Below, piece by piece: positions 44,245 through 57,133 of a stretch of 64,000 nt of DNA; the first letter of the stretch is position 1; each line of letters begins with the position of its first letter. The notes below the pieces were generated by a model. It saw only the letters and a program-made list of their open reading frames with translations. It ran no database searches and was not told where the DNA came from. The position numbers and the translations under genes were made by a program. Source of the stretch: Xiphophorus maculatus (lineage: Eukaryota; Chordata; Actinopteri; Cyprinodontiformes; Poeciliidae); NCBI RefSeq assembly GCF_002775205.1, contig NC_036461.1, forward strand, positions 7,725,015-7,789,014, in the 5' to 3' direction.

Positions 44245-44503
44245 TATCTTGCCAAAACCAAAAATATGGGGCTGCAGGGTACTTCATGTAGCTGGTTCAG
44301 ATAGTGTTCCTTACAACTTTAAGACCTACACAGGGCGAGTCATGCCACCACCAAATCTACCAGACATGGGAGCTGGTGGAAATGTTGTCCTTTGCTTGGC
44401 TCAAATTCTACCAAGGAATCAGAACTACAAACTCTTAAAAAAAGAACCTGCAGCCCAAACTATAGTCACTGGTGTGGATCTGGTTGCTAAAAGTCAATAA
44501 AAA
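44245..44503 (+). pseudogene. piggyBac transposase fragment
   Basis: The 83-codon frame encodes KPKIWGCRVLHVAG, VPYNFKTYTGR and PDMGAGGNVVLCLAQILPRN then QNYKLL. These match the DDE core of piggyBac-type transposases (KPIKWGFK..., YDF..YTGK, PDLGAGGNVVLRL...IP.N.NYKLFFDN). The frame stops soon after and the following DN of the catalytic region is replaced by KKEP, so this is a dead internal fragment. I see no TTAA-flanked ends or terminal repeats nearby. Confidence 0.75.
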
Positions 44504-44812
44504 GTCATGCCATAGAGGGTTAATACCATGTTTTTTACCTTTTAAAAGTTGATAATAGTCAGACGATTAACTGTGTTATTCTAATAGTTTTACTTTATTT
44601 CTTTCTCTGAAACCAACTGAGAGCTTCCATAGTCGTGTGTTTGGGACTATTGTCTCGCTTGAAAATCTCAACTCGTTCCATCTGCAGATTCTGATTTTCA
44701 CTTTTTGTTACATTTCTCCATACCTCCTTCCCTCAGTTAGATGTAGTCTGCTAGTTTATATGCTGTAAAACAGCCCAGACCATGATGTTCACACCCCATT
44801 CTGTACACATAA

Positions 44813-44886
44813 TGTGCAATGACACATTCTGCATGCAATGACAGGCTGTGTGTCATTCTACATTGTGTGTGTGCAATGACACATGC
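44813..44886 (+). repeat. Short imperfect repeats of TGTGCAATGACACA
   Basis: Copies of 'tgcaatgacac' occur at about 44814, 44838 (as 'tgcaatgacag') and 44872, with 'gtgtgtcattctac' between in the other orientation. It is a small local duplication with partial inverted symmetry. Confidence 0.6.
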
Positions 44887-45610
44887 AGAGTTGAGGTTTG
44901 CTCTGACCTGACCAGATGTTAATCTTCCTGTATTTCACTGACTTCTCCAAATCTTTCAAGCTTTAAAGAAGTTTCAACATGCTTTTACTTCAGCAGTGGA
45001 GCCTTCCAGAGTAAGTATGCATAGAGGCCATTGTAGCTGACTACATTTCTTCTTATTACAAAACACTACTTTATGAAGCTATCTGCTGGTGCTTTTTCAC
45101 TCTTGGGGCTGCTGAAGTCTCAATGACTTAGAAGTAGTTTTCTAAGAGTTTCCAGACAGCTACATGGCAATGACTTTTTCTTTTACCGTTTTCTGTATTT
45201 CTGTAGATCAAGCTATGATGTGTTCATTTTAGATATTTTTCAGCCTACTTCATGTTCACAGGTTATATTTGTGATTTATTGACAGGAGGTAATGAGTCCT
45301 GGGTGTGCCTGCTCAAACTAAATGTGTGGTTAATCCCACCGAATTTATGATATAATAAACGGGATTATATTTTGACACAGGGCCTGGGTGGGTGATTTTT
45401 TTTTTCTCTTAATAAATAAAATCCTCATTTGTAAACTGCTATTTGTATTTGTTGTATTTATCTTTGTCTGATGTTAATCCTTGATCACAATCATTTAGGT
45501 GTGTCAACAAACTGAAGAAACTTGCTCTCTGTGAGAGGGCAAGTTTTCATGCATGTGATTTACAACTTGACAATCAGATTCTCTTGGAAATCCACTTAAA
45601 CTATAGCATC

Positions 45611-45823
45611 TCACACATTTGAAATGAACAATGACTTGTGCTGATGAGGTTTATCCTCATAGTGTTTCCTTTGTTTCGACTTCCGAGAAACTTCCTCTTC
45701 AGGCAACAAATGCATACGAAGCCAATAGAAGACAAAGACAGGAAGAATTAGGACAGAGATGACGTTTACTTGTTTTGTTATCCTACCAGGACGGTTTGCT
45801 TTGACATGGACGGTGTAGTTCAT
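45611..45823 (-). CDS. Possible small single-pass membrane protein (unrecognised)
   Basis: A 70-codon frame begins at an ATG (45823) and contains a hydrophobic segment VISVLILPVFVFYWLRMHLL near residues 21-40. A charged tail with PEEEVSRKSKQRKHYEDK follows, and the frame ends FISNV before TGA. Codon use looks more gene-like than its AT-rich surroundings, and the layout (short N-terminus, one membrane segment, basic tail) fits a small integral membrane protein or a last exon. A possible acceptor ('cctggtag') lies inside the 5' part. I know no family it matches, and chance is a real alternative. Confidence 0.2.
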   Translation of the reverse strand: MNYTVHVKANRPGRITKQVNVISVLILPVFVFYWLRMHLLPEEEVSRKSKQRKHYEDKPHQHKSLFISNV

Positions 45824-48800
45824 TAAATTCCAAAACTAACTTATTATATGGTTGAGTGGATTTTCAGCTTTGTACAATGATTTCTGTAGGTCTGTGTCCA
45901 CCATTAGACAGTGAGGAGCCAGCAGGAAGACAAAAGTACAGTTGTAATATTTACGCAAAATATTTTCTCATGTTCTACTTTCTGTACACCCCCCTTTACC
46001 AATCGCTAATTGGTTGCTCTGAAGGTTGTTTGTTCTATCCTGGTCAAGCTCTAAACGGGTAGACATTTTTTAAAATGATGTTAAGTAATCCCCCACCCCT
46101 GCCCAAGCTCGGCTTCACATGGTTGTCTACTGTCAACACCTTTGGTATCCTCCATGAGGAGCGAAGAAAGAAAAAAAAATGTTTCCATTCTAGACCTCCA
46201 TTGCCCAATCTTGGAAAAAGGGAAAAACATGTTCACTTGGAAAAATGGATGAGAGGATGGCTGGAACACAACTGGGTTTCTTCCCTTGTTTCTTGGAAAC
46301 ATTTCATCTCTCACTGAAAATAATTCTTCAGTTTTCAGCGTGTGATAAGAGTTCCAGACTTATAAATTGCTGAAAGGACAATCATACTAATAAAACTGTT
46401 CAGATCACATAACTCACTTGTTCATATTATGTCATTTTGTACCTTGTCTTTCATCTCATAATATCTGCTTATGTAATGAAGCTGCAGTGACATACTGCAA
46501 ACCCTCTTCACATCTCTGCCCTGTGAGACTTTTTAAAGGTGTTTATATCTTGTATCCAATAGATATGTTGATAGATGACCTTTTGAGATACAGTAAGTGA
46601 TCTGCAACATGAACACATGCCTGGTCACAATGTTGTGAAGAGTCGAGCAAAATTCTGCAACCTTTAAAATAACCTCAGTCTTCAAAACATACCTGGTGAT
46701 TCTTTACAATGTTATTTTGCAAGCTGCCTTTGTGTTGGAGTTAAATTATTATCTACCCTGAATTCTAAAATGATGAAAAAAGCAATGTAAAAAAGAAATT
46801 GTTTTCGAAAAACCATATATCTTTTCATTTTTTACACCACATTAGACACATCAGACGGTAACTCCTTCTGGTCATGCTTAAGAAGTTCTGTTTGCAGTAA
46901 GTGTTTCATATGGAAATAGCTGGTAACAGATTATACAACACTGTGTTTGGTACAAACCACCTCAAAGTTCTATGTAAATGAACCAACCAATTCAAAAAGA
47001 AGCAAACATAGTTTGATTGTCAATCCATATTCTGGGGCAATTCTGGAAGGCAAACTTGGCACAGCATTAAAAAAAAGTCCAGTGTTTGCATATGAAATTA
47101 CTACAAAACCCACTTCAGACAATCCAAACTATTCCTTTAACCATCACTTAAAAAACTTGTCCCTCATTAATCAACATGCATCAGTTCTTCTATCCTATCC
47201 TTTCAAGTTTAGTGAAAAAGTAAGGGAACTAACATTCTTACTCACAAAATGTGTTCTTGCTAACAGAGCAATACCAATTTTCAGTTGTGAGGGAAAAGAA
47301 GGAACATTGTGATTTTGAGTCATGGTCTTTCTTTGACATCTGTTGTTAAAATGTTAAAATCAGTCATAAAGATGAGCTAAATGTTAAATATGTTTTCAGT
47401 TAGAAACAATGCTAACATATTGTTTGTTCAAATATGAAAGTAAGAAATGGTAGATACCTCTGATTTATCTGATCTCTGCAGATAAAGACTCCCCTTTCCA
47501 GTATTTTTGCAGCTCTAATTTAGAAGTAGACCATTGAATGAAAAGTATTACAGATATCACTGGTGTAAGTATTATTCCTCAAACCTAGAGGTCTCCAAAA
47601 GAGGGCTGACAGTCTAGGATTTGGCAAATGGAGTTGTTTTTCTGCTTAATGCTCCTGGGTCTTTTGTCTGGTATTTGGATATTCATGATTACTGTCGGTG
47701 TGGTAATAAAAACCAATATTCCCCTGTTCAGGGGCCTTGGACAGTTAAAAGATCATCAAATCACTAAGCAAAGTCTGCTGGTTGTTCCTGTATGCTTGTT
47801 AGGTACAGGCAGATTCGCCAAAGCAAATATGATCAGCAGACCTTAAATTCCTTGAATAAGGGGAAATGCACCCAATGACCCAGAGAAGGAGATAAATCTT
47901 CCATTTATTATACTCTAACAAGAGGCTATTGATAAAACATAATCAGCAATGCACCACTGGCTTAAAAAACAAAAAAAACAAGGAGGGCTGATATGAAAGT
48001 TGAAGAAAGTTTTATTTCTTCTCTTGGTCTCTCAAATCTTTTTTCTTCTTTTTAAATGTAAGCAAATTAATACAATTAAAAATAGAAAGTAAATTATTTT
48101 TTCAGATCCTGAATAAATAAGTAAGTTTTGTTTTCTGGTGATCCAATCACCTCATTGTCTGTTTTCTTTGATTAGTAGTGTGAATTTATCATTTTGCTGT
48201 TAAAAACTCTCCAGGTTTCTTTAGTTTCTACGGTATGTCCACCAAGACCAAATTCCAAATGTAGGTGTCCCATTTCCATTATTCTTTGCTCTGTTGACCT
48301 TTTTAGCCAAACAATGTCACACAACTTGTCTTATGTTAATACTGTATTCCTTTTCTGAATTCCTAAAACATGTTCTAGAAAGAAAGACAGCCTTCAGGGG
48401 ACGGGTCAGGACTGTTTAGTAGTCCAATCCAGTCCTGATGGGACTGGATAGAACAACCAGCAGCAGCACCCTCTTCCTGCTCTGTCATTCATTTGAAATG
48501 TTGTTATTCATTGTCTTATTGACTAGTTTTGGTCTTCAAAGCAGCCTATGTTGCTTGAGTGGCCTTTTGATGCATCCCTTCCCCAACAGACCTGAATTCC
48601 CTCATCAGCATATCATGCAGTTCTGCAGAGACCTGGTAATGTCCTACTCATTGGCTTTGGATGTGTTGAAAAGGGATGTATCTAAAAAGTGCATGATAGC
48701 TCTTGAGGAAATGACTCTGAAATATCTAGAGAAATGTTCTGCATTCTTCCATCACAGATGTGGAGATGATCATTGATACAACCACATATTATTAGCCCCC

Positions 48801-50149
48801 AAAAGTCAGCAGGTTTTAACATTTAAATTGTTTTTTTTTTCTCTCATCCATCCCAGATTTATCCAAACCTCAAAGGTGGATTCTGCCTTTGGACAAGGCC
48901 TGTAGAGCTTGACAAAGATTTCCCAAAGTATTTGCATGTTTGTGTGTTTCTTTCAGGTATTGACGAGTGTTGGTTCTTGATGCAGTGCCATGTTTTGAAT
49001 TGGGAATCACAGCTGTCCAGGTTACATCTTAATATTTTTTCAGATTTATTTTTCCAGATCAGTTCTGTCCTACTGAGGAATAAATCTGCAAACTTTTTAA
49101 ATTGTTTCTTTGAGGAAAAATGTTTTTCATAAAATTTTCTGCAATTGTGGCCGACCCAAGTAACCTCATGAGTTAGGGGGTTGACAGAAAAAAGTAATTG
49201 ATGTTATGCACTTTTACAATGAAACAGGCTGGAGGACCAACACTGATCTTGTCAAAGATGGAACTGAATGGACTTTGTTTTCCTGTTTCTGTTTCCACTC
49301 CACCATCATGTGCCATCTGATGAACCTTGCTTCAATAAATGCATTCATTAAGTTGGAACCAGAACATGGAGTGGGGACTGAGTAACAGTAGGTCACTGAG
49401 CAAACGACTCCATCATAAACAAATCGTACATGACTTGGGGCATGTCTACTCCAACACATTATTTTTTCCAAAATGTTTTGATATTGTTAATTTCTCATGA
49501 GTGAACTCACAAATTTCTAATACCATCACACTTTTCTTTGAGGTGTTCGTCACATATAAGTGCAAAATTACCTTAAAGCAATAAGCTTTTTGTAAGATTG
49601 TCTTTGTGTTTATGCTGCAATTTTTATATTTTTCTAAAATCACTTATCGTGAAGAAAATATTGCCGCTGACTGATTTTTGGTATTTCAGTAGATTTTTAT
49701 CCCCAAGCATACCTCAAATTCTGAGTATGGCATTAATTCAAAAAATCGATTAACAGCTGGCTCTGAACCAAAGTCGGATGTGTACCCAGTAAACAGATCA
49801 TAGGCCAGTACTACTCTAAAAGCAGAAACAGGTTTGAGGTACCCATTATCAGACTATATCTAACCAAAGATCAATTAATGTGTTAATCATTTATTTCTGC
49901 ACAACATGTTGGTGATTCATGTTTCCTATGAACTGCCAGTGCTATCACAGTGGAACTTTCCAATGAAAAATCTATTTGAGAATTTGCCGGAGAAGCTTTG
50001 GTTTGCAAGGACCATGTCTATATTGGTTTCTTTCACCTGTGGGCTTGTACAAATGTTAAATGAACTTGATTTACCATTTTAGTGCCTTTCTAGTCACACA
50101 ACCACGCAACGAAATTACATTGGAGTCACATTCAGAAAATCACATTCGG

Positions 50150-50270
50150 TGACATTCAGATTACAAGTAATGGTGGCCCAATTGGCCTTAGACAAGTGGT
50201 GGAGCACCAAGCTGGAATTAAACCCACAACCACCTAGTTGGAAGACCTCTCTTCCCTCTGAGCCATTCCA
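50150..50270 (-). repeat. tRNA-derived SINE head
   Basis: On the minus strand TGGCTCAGAGG (50265-50255) resembles a pol III A box and GGTTTAATTCC (50224-50214) a B box, separated by a tRNA-like distance. Between them lies 'tcttccaactaggtggttgt'. The segment continues into a non-tRNA body toward 50100. The B box has lost the usual TTCGA core, so it is an old insertion. Confidence 0.55.
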
Positions 50271-50629
50271 AATGACATATAAGAACACCTAAATCAATCC
50301 TTTACTACTCTGGAAAATTTTCCTTATCCCAGAAAAAGTTGGGAATCTAATATAGGGATCTATTGCATTTCCTGGTACAGTATGTAAGTAGGGGTGATAA
50401 TAATAATAGCACTATTTCATTTTCTTTGAGGGTTTTCAACTTGCTTAAGAAGAGCAGTCAGGTAATTGTACCAGCTAAATTTTCCTCTGCTCAGATAAGA
50501 GCACTTCGGTCATGGTTTATATGTTTGTGGGAAAAATAAAAACATCTTAGGCATGACGCAAATAAAATGAAAGTTTAAAAAAATATAAATTTTGCTTTAT
50601 TGCTTATTATAAAAGCTGAGAATTACTTA

Positions 50630-50705
50630 AAAAAATTTTTATTTAATTTCAATTCAAAAATACATTAGTAATCCCAAAGGGAAACTAATTGTTGTTGTAA
50701 CTCAT
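50630..50705 (+). repeat. Fish interspersed-repeat fragment
   Basis: The phrase 'caattcaaaaatacattagt' then 'aatcccaaagggaaac' and 'gttgttgtaactcata' matches a very common teleost repeat ('...ctttattaatcccaaagggaaatt...gttgttgtagctca'). Only a short piece is present. A related fragment lies at about 55230-55480. Confidence 0.6.
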
Positions 50706-51520
50706 ATTTAAGAATTTTCTCCAAAGAGTTACAGTGACTCTGAAGAAAACTTTGACTGAAGATATTGTTTGTAAAGCACTCTCATGACAATGTTTACAGT
50801 TTTCTGTAATTTTCTTTATTTTATAAAGAATCATTCTTTGCACAATAATTTCCAGTTCTTTTCTGGAGTAGTCACCAGATTTATTATTTATTTTTTTGTG
50901 GAAAATTTGTCTTTGTGAATTATTTGTTCACAAATAAAAGGCTTTTCTGATAGGTCACAAAAGTTGATATGGATATGATACAGATGCCCTCTTTTTTCCT
51001 ACCTGGACAGACCCAGTTCTGCCCATAAAGTAATCACAATTGATGTAGAATTTAGAAAACTATCATAAACTTAATTAATTCAGGTATTGAATGAGGACAG
51101 GGCACAACCATAATTTAAAAATACCAATCAAAACAAACATACTTGTTTAGGACAGTGGGGTGAACATGGAATGCTCAAAGCCCACGCATACCTTTTAACT
51201 GAATTTAGTAGAGCGAAAGAAAAAAAACTTTTACTTTCAGAAAGAGGGACCATTTATAATTTACTGGCCACTTCATGAGTAACATTGATATATTACAAGT
51301 GTCAACACACTGCACCTGTTGATATCGTGGCTATACAATGACATCTAAAGTTATCCTTGAACAAAAAGCTGTATTGGACTCTGTAGTCATTTTGGATGTT
51401 TAAATTCTTTTTAAAATAAGATTTGGGTATAATAGTTGGCATAACCGAACAATTAACATTGACCTAAACATGGTAGAAAACAGCTATGCCACTTAATATA
51501 TCCATGTGTTTTAGTGCATG

Positions 51521-51579
51521 CTCTTTATTTAGGTATTTTGTCTCCTTTTGCAGACAAAAGGAGACAAATGAATAAAGAG
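51521..51579. repeat. Interrupted hairpin (9 + 14 bp, 4-base loop)
   Basis: Inner arms TTTGTCTCCTTTTG (51537-51550) and 51555-51568 are exact complements around CAGA. Outer arms CTCTTTATT (51521-51529) and 51571-51579 also pair exactly. Confidence 0.92.
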
Positions 51580-51931
51580 ACAGTACTTTACAGAGAAGAA
51601 ATCAATAACTGTGACACTGTGTTTTGAACTCCATTACAGAACCGGCTGGCAAATATGTAACAATGAGTAAGTCAGTGTAGATGGTATAACCTTATATAAT
51701 GTTACAAAAGAGTGAGGCCAGACTGGAAGAGTTCATTCACACAACACTGGCTCTGTGTTTGTCTGCATTTTGCCCTCAGTTGCTGGCAGAGATTTCACAG
51801 CACACATTTTATGACTGGGTGAACTGGTGACTACAATGGCAAGGAAAAAGTGATGCTTTGCTATATAGTAAATCTGCCTTCATAACAGGTCAGAAATGTG
51901 AGTGTGGGAGAGGATTGCAGCATTTATTTTT

Positions 51932-51963
51932 TTAATTCAAAGTTAATGTCAACTTTGAATTAA
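51932..51963. repeat. 13-bp perfect hairpin, 6-base loop
   Basis: TTAATTCAAAGTT at 51932-51944 pairs exactly with 51951-51963. Confidence 0.9.
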
Positions 51964-53145
51964 GTTCTATCAACCAATCACATTCACATGTAATGCAGCA
52001 TAAAGAAGCAGTAAATTTACTTTTTAACTTCAAGCTGTGTTAAAAGTAGAAAAAATAAAAAATGTAAGAATCTGAACAAGTTTATAACAGCAAGAGAAGT
52101 AGGACAAATATTTACACACTCACACATACACATTTATGTCTCTTGCCTTCCAAATTCCCCTGAGCTCATCTCAATTCAGCATCCCACAGATGCTAAATTT
52201 TGACAGACTTTTTCAATCCATGGAAGCCCCACCCTGCAACTCTTAGGACTTAAAAGATCTGCACTCACGTCTTGCTGTCTGAAACCACACCACACCATGG
52301 CTTCCATGCCTCAACAGGCCAGGATGTTGTGGCAACAAGAAGGGGACCAAGATAAACTGCCTCTTGGCACGGGTTCATATGCCTGTTAGGCGTATGAGAG
52401 TGAGAATCAAATCCTAGTAATTTTTGAAGTGTTGCTGGGGTAGATCAGAAGGTGTTATCATGGATTTGAAGATGTCTGGTTTAGGAACCTCAGGTATTAT
52501 CTTTGTCTTTTTCGTATTATTTGGTGCCAAACCATGACCTTCACCTGAATTGGAGCAGCTGGAATTAGTGGTAGTTACTCTAAGACTTGGACATGGAGGA
52601 ATTGAAAGATCTTAGTGTCTTAGTATCTTGTAATTGAGTGATGGGACTTGGATAGATGAATCAGGGGTCCATATGCTGTAACAAAGACTGTTCATTCAAC
52701 AGTTCTGGATGTAAAAAAAACCCATAAATTTTCCACTAAACAACAACTAGGACTTTTTAGAACACCTGCAGCATATATACTCTATATATATGTTTATTAT
52801 TATTTCATTTAAATATACTACCTTCTGCTTTCATCATCTGCTTAAAGCAAAGAACAGTCACCCTCCTCTCAAAGACTGCAAATTGAGATCCTGGCCAAAC
52901 ATACACAAACAGGATCAAAGACACTAATCAGTCATGCTTGAGTCCGCCCTTCAGTTTTGACCAAGGTCTTACATACTTGTTTAGGTCAATTCAGTCATTT
53001 GTTCATGGTTTTATTATTTCTGAAGCTTTGCAAAATCAAATACCATTGTGTCAACTTTGAAACTGGAACTTGTTAAATGGGTTTTATTTAGTTTTGGATT
53101 TTTAACTCTTATAATTTATCATTCACCTAACTAAACAAAGCTGCT

Positions 53146-53380
53146 CTGGTGCAGCTGCAGTTGGTTCAAAGCACAGCTGTTAGATTACTGACAAAGTGAA
53201 TTAAGTTCTCAAATTCCTTTTTTTTTTTTTTTTGCATTGACTTGCAGGTCTCTCTGTTACTGTGATCAGTGCCTGCTGGATGAAACATGTATAAGGCTTA
53301 AAACCAAGTTGATAAGGCATTTTAAATTCTATTCCCAGGGCTATGGAAGTTACTTCCTCCGAGTTTGAGATATTAGTGCA
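53146..53380 (+). mobile_element. LINE reverse-transcriptase 3' remnant
   Basis: The start encodes LVQLQLVQSTAVRLLT, the LQLVQNAAARLLTG block found near the end of fish LINE reverse transcriptases. After a T-rich gap, 'aaggcttaaaaccaagttga', 'taaggcattt' and 'agggctatggaagttacttc' correspond to the RLKTRGDRAF...PRLWNDLP block. Stops and gaps make it non-functional. Confidence 0.65.
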
Positions 53381-55229
53381 GAAGAAACAACTTGACGTCA
53401 CGCTCAAAATGCAAACACAGCACTTGACTTGGTGTTGCTGAAACCTGAAACTTGTAAATGTGAAAGAAGCTGCCAGTGTTTCTGCAACACCACCTTATGC
53501 TCCTGTCACAACTTTTTATGCAAACTTTTAAACAATTACAAGACTTTTCAAGTGTTTGAATAGCTATTACTGTCGGTTGCAACATCCTAATCACACGTAA
53601 TGCTAAAAAAATTGAAAACTTTAGTCCAGTCAGACAATTCACATGAAAATGTCTGGGTATTTATCTTTACTTGAATCTTGGATCTCATTCTTCCTTGAGC
53701 ATGCCAGGATGAGCTTGTCTTGAGTCTCGCAGCTTCCTAAACCACTCAATAGGAAATATGTCTTCCATATGTTTGTTAATATTAGATGGACTTAGGCCAA
53801 GACTATTCATTAATTTATAGACAAATAAGATTTTGAAAGCTATTCTTTTCAAACAGGGGGTCGGTGCAGTGATTTAATTACTGCTGGAATATTCTATACT
53901 TTTTTGGTGTTGATCCAAACTCTGACTGAGGGTTTTGAGTGAACTGTGGTTTCCTGATTAAATTTTATTTTACTGTTTTATGTTGTTAGTCTAGAAACTT
54001 CCATTTCTATTGGACTATCATATGATAAGCAGAGTGGAGATGCAACCAAACAAAGTTGGACTTTAGAGTGTGGGCATATGCTTTTTTATAGACTTTAAAC
54101 AGTAGTGTAAACTTTGCTTAGTGTGGGAGTTGCTCACTTATTTTACATGTTGAGACTGTAGGAATAGAAATAACTGTTACATTGGTCAGACTAAAGTTAG
54201 AACAGAAAGGATATACTAGACTTTTCACTCTGTCTGTGACATGGTAATCAAAATATATTTCAAAAACAATCATCTCAAAGCAGAGAAACTCTGTCAGGCA
54301 TATCGACCAGTCTGGGAGTGCAGACAGACAGCAAACACCCAAATAAACAGAGCTATCGTTGAGCCACAGAGCGAGTAGGAAATCAACCGGACAGATCTGA
54401 TTATTTGTTTGATGAGAATCAAATTTATTGGATTTAATGTCTGGTCGAGGTGTACTTCACATGGTATTGTCTACAATGGCCTGCTTCAACCGGTACCTTT
54501 ACTGTCCAAAAGAAGAAAAAAAAAGAGAAAAAGATAATTATTTCAGCTTATGGTCTCAGAGAAAAAAGTGTTTCACATAAAAGTGTTGTGGTCTTCAGAA
54601 TGGGAATCCAAAAAGCCTTAACTCTTACAACTTCATTGCCATCAAGAAAAAAAAACATTAGTTAATAATCATGTATTTACCCTTTATATGGAAACTCCAG
54701 AATTGCAAGATTTAGTAAAACCATGTGCAAATAAAAGTTCACTTAAACTTTGCTTGTTATGCCCCTATTATGTTATGGGCCTAGGGTGTTATTGCCCAGG
54801 TACCAGCTGGTGTACTCAAACCCCCTATGCAACCTTAAGCAGTAGAAAAGAGATGAACACACCAGGTAATAGTAGTATTGGCTTTTTTTAACGAGATGTT
54901 TTTTTTTTTCTTTGCTTTTTTTTTTGTTTGTTTTTTGCTTGTTTGCTTCTTTTTGCCCGTTTCTGAAAACAAACAAAATAAAGACAAACAACAAAAAAAT
55001 CTGTATTCATGTGACATAAAATTATTTAGTAGGTAATTCTAATGCAGTAAAGAAAAAAATATACATGCATTTTTAGATTAAACCATGACATTTGTGTAAG
55101 TCTTTTCAGCCTCCGTGGTGCGCAGATGAGAGCAGAGAAATGCTTCCCTCTAGTGGCTAAAACGTGATTACATACGTTTTTGTAATCAACCACAAACTTT
55201 AATGAATGCCACCATAGGCCTGTTATAAT

Positions 55230-55480
55230 CTGATTTATTCAATTCAAAAGTTCATTGTCCCCGAAGACCACTTTACTGCATAGTCAACATTGACACACAT
55301 GAAGAAATTAAGAAAAAGAAAAAAAAAGAACTATAACAATCTCAAGACAACGATTTTTCAGGGGGTCAGACAGTAGAGTCCTCACAGGCTGAAATTTACG
55401 AGTCTAACAGCGGCCTATAGGTTTTACACAGTCATTCTGTATCTCTATCCTGATGGCAGAAGTTGAAATGCAGCCCATAG
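55230..55480 (+). repeat. Degraded interspersed repeat upstream of lamtor3
   Basis: It contains 'ttcaattcaaaagttcattg' and 'tcccc' at the start and 'cctgatggcagaagttgaaa' near the end, both recurring parts of a common teleost non-LTR-type repeat. An A/G-rich run lies between them. Confidence 0.45.
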
Positions 55481-55599
55481 TGAATGCCTGAGAGTCGACA
55501 CTAGTCCTGTAATGATGTTACTTTGAAAATGCCACTCACAATATGGTGCGGGTTTGACGTAAGATTCAGCGCTTATGCGGAAAAGCGTCTATAAACGCT

Positions 55600-55689
55600 C
55601 CACCCTCTAATACCGGAAACGAAACCAGGTTGTCATGTGATGTTAGCTTCTGGTTTAGCATGTAGAAATCTGAGATAAAATCATTAAAG
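55600..55689 (+). promoter_or_regulatory. lamtor3: lamtor3 promoter and non-coding first exon
   Basis: A non-coding first exon is inferred from the donor AAAG|GTAGGT at 55689-55690 and the acceptor CTCCACAG ending at 55908. The exact start is unknown; 'taccggaaacgaaaccagg' near 55612 lies close to it. GTCATGTGAT at 55632-55641 is an M-box/CLEAR-type E-box, the class bound by MITF/TFEB factors that drive lysosomal genes, which fits the role of LAMTOR3. Confidence 0.55.
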
Positions 55690-55908
55690 GTAGGTAAAAT
55701 CTTTTAAATCGTTGTTTTTGGTGTTTGTTGTAAAAACCTACATGCTCGTTAAGAGCTGTTGGTGGCTGAACTTGGTAAACGAACGAAGTTAAACTTAGCT
55801 GCCATGTTAGCATGTTATATTTAACATAAAAGCTGCACCAGGAGAAACGTACAGCTTCTCTTCGTTTGTTAAAATATCTTGATGTTAAAACTTTGTTTTT
55901 CTCCACAG

Positions 55909-55946
55909 AGTCGTAGAAAGAGGGCTAAAAACACATCATGGCAGAT
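55909..55946 (+). CDS. lamtor3: lamtor3 exon 2 with start codon
   Basis: LAMTOR3 (MP1) is a roadblock/LC7-fold subunit of the Ragulator complex on late endosomes and lysosomes. There it pairs with LAMTOR2 and supports mTORC1 activation and MEK1-ERK scaffolding. This exon holds a short 5' UTR, then ATGGCAGAT (55938-55946), encoding Met-Ala-Asp. The donor GTGAGT is at 55947. The whole CDS spliced from this exon gives 124 residues, the same length as human LAMTOR3. Confidence 0.9.
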
Positions 55947-57133
55947 GTGAGTATGGTTTATTTACTTCTAATAGCTTCAACAGATATTTTACACTATGTC
56001 AAATCTATAAATGATCGTCAATATCCTTTAGTCTGATGTAATTAAGCTTGAAGACCTGGTGCGTTTGGGTAAAGATGGAAAACTAAATGCTGGGGCACGA
56101 AAGAAATGACTTTATTCCGCTGTTTGCTTCTGTTTACGTGAATCACTGGGTCAGTCAGGAGTCTCATGATGGGTTGTAGACATAGCAGACTAGATATATC
56201 CAACTGTTTATCATTTGAAGAGTTCTTCATAAACATTCACATTCTTCACCAACTCTGCTGCTGGGGATCAAGCAAATATCTTTTCAGAAACATGTAAAAA
56301 AAAAATCAATAAAAAGGATGAGGAATTACAATTTATGTTTATATCAATTACTGCATTATAGGACACAGCTGCCATGTTTGCTCTCTGTACTGTGAACCCT
56401 GTTTGTGGGACTAAATGTATGTTGTGGTAATTCTTAGTAAAATCTCTACTGTCAACCATAATAAAAATCTGCATTGCAGTGTTATAGTTACTCAATTATT
56501 TGTGTAATTGAGTAAATCAGCACATGTTTATTAAAGCAAGAAACTAAGACTTGATTGCTCAGATCTTAATGCCAAGTGTGAATGGTGGTGCTTTTATCTG
56601 AAACAAACGGGGCTGCATTTGTTTTAGCTGTCATAACTTGATTTTTGACTCCAACCCTTCAATCCTTAAGGGTTTTTAGTTTCTGCTGGAGAAGCCACAG
56701 ATAAATTCCCACTCAGTCAAAACTCAAAATGGGACAATGTCACTGAACTTCTGGTTTTCAGACTCTTTTAATCAAAATTTCAAACCAGATCCACAGTAAT
56801 TGGACCAGATCAATTTAAATTCCAACCAAAGGATCTAATATTATTATCGGTGATTCAGAATGGGGCCATAAAAAGTCTGTATTTAATTTACTGTAAAATG
56901 GTTATAGAGTAGGCTGGTAACTTGGAAGTAAAATGTAAAGGACTAGTTTAGATCAGGAGTTTTGAACTGAGCCATATTTAAGGAAAGAAAATTGATATAG
57001 CTCTTTCATTTGTTACATTGTCTGCCCCTTGACATTCAGCACTTCTGCTGGTTTACTCACTGTGATTAGATCCCACGAAAGACCTATGAACCATTTTGTT
57101 TAATCCAGTTTCCAACTTGTTTTTCTTCTACAG

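Larger units (their letters stand above)
40870..55600. other. Gene-poor intergenic region between dio2 and lamtor3
   Basis: This stretch of about 14.7 kb holds no gene I can name. Recognised contents are a Tc1-derived piece (41849-42200), a GC-rich block with a possible first exon (42300-42481), SINE-like sequence (42755-42970), a piggyBac remnant (44245-44503), a possible small membrane-protein frame (45611-45823), a tRNA-like SINE head (50150-50270), hairpins (51521-51579, 51932-51963) and a LINE remnant (53146-53380). Apart from these I see ordinary AT-rich sequence. Confidence 0.6.

Noticed and set aside
46947..47312. 121-codon plus-strand frame
   Set aside because: AT-rich codon use, no recognised domain and no promoter or splice signals; consistent with a chance frame.
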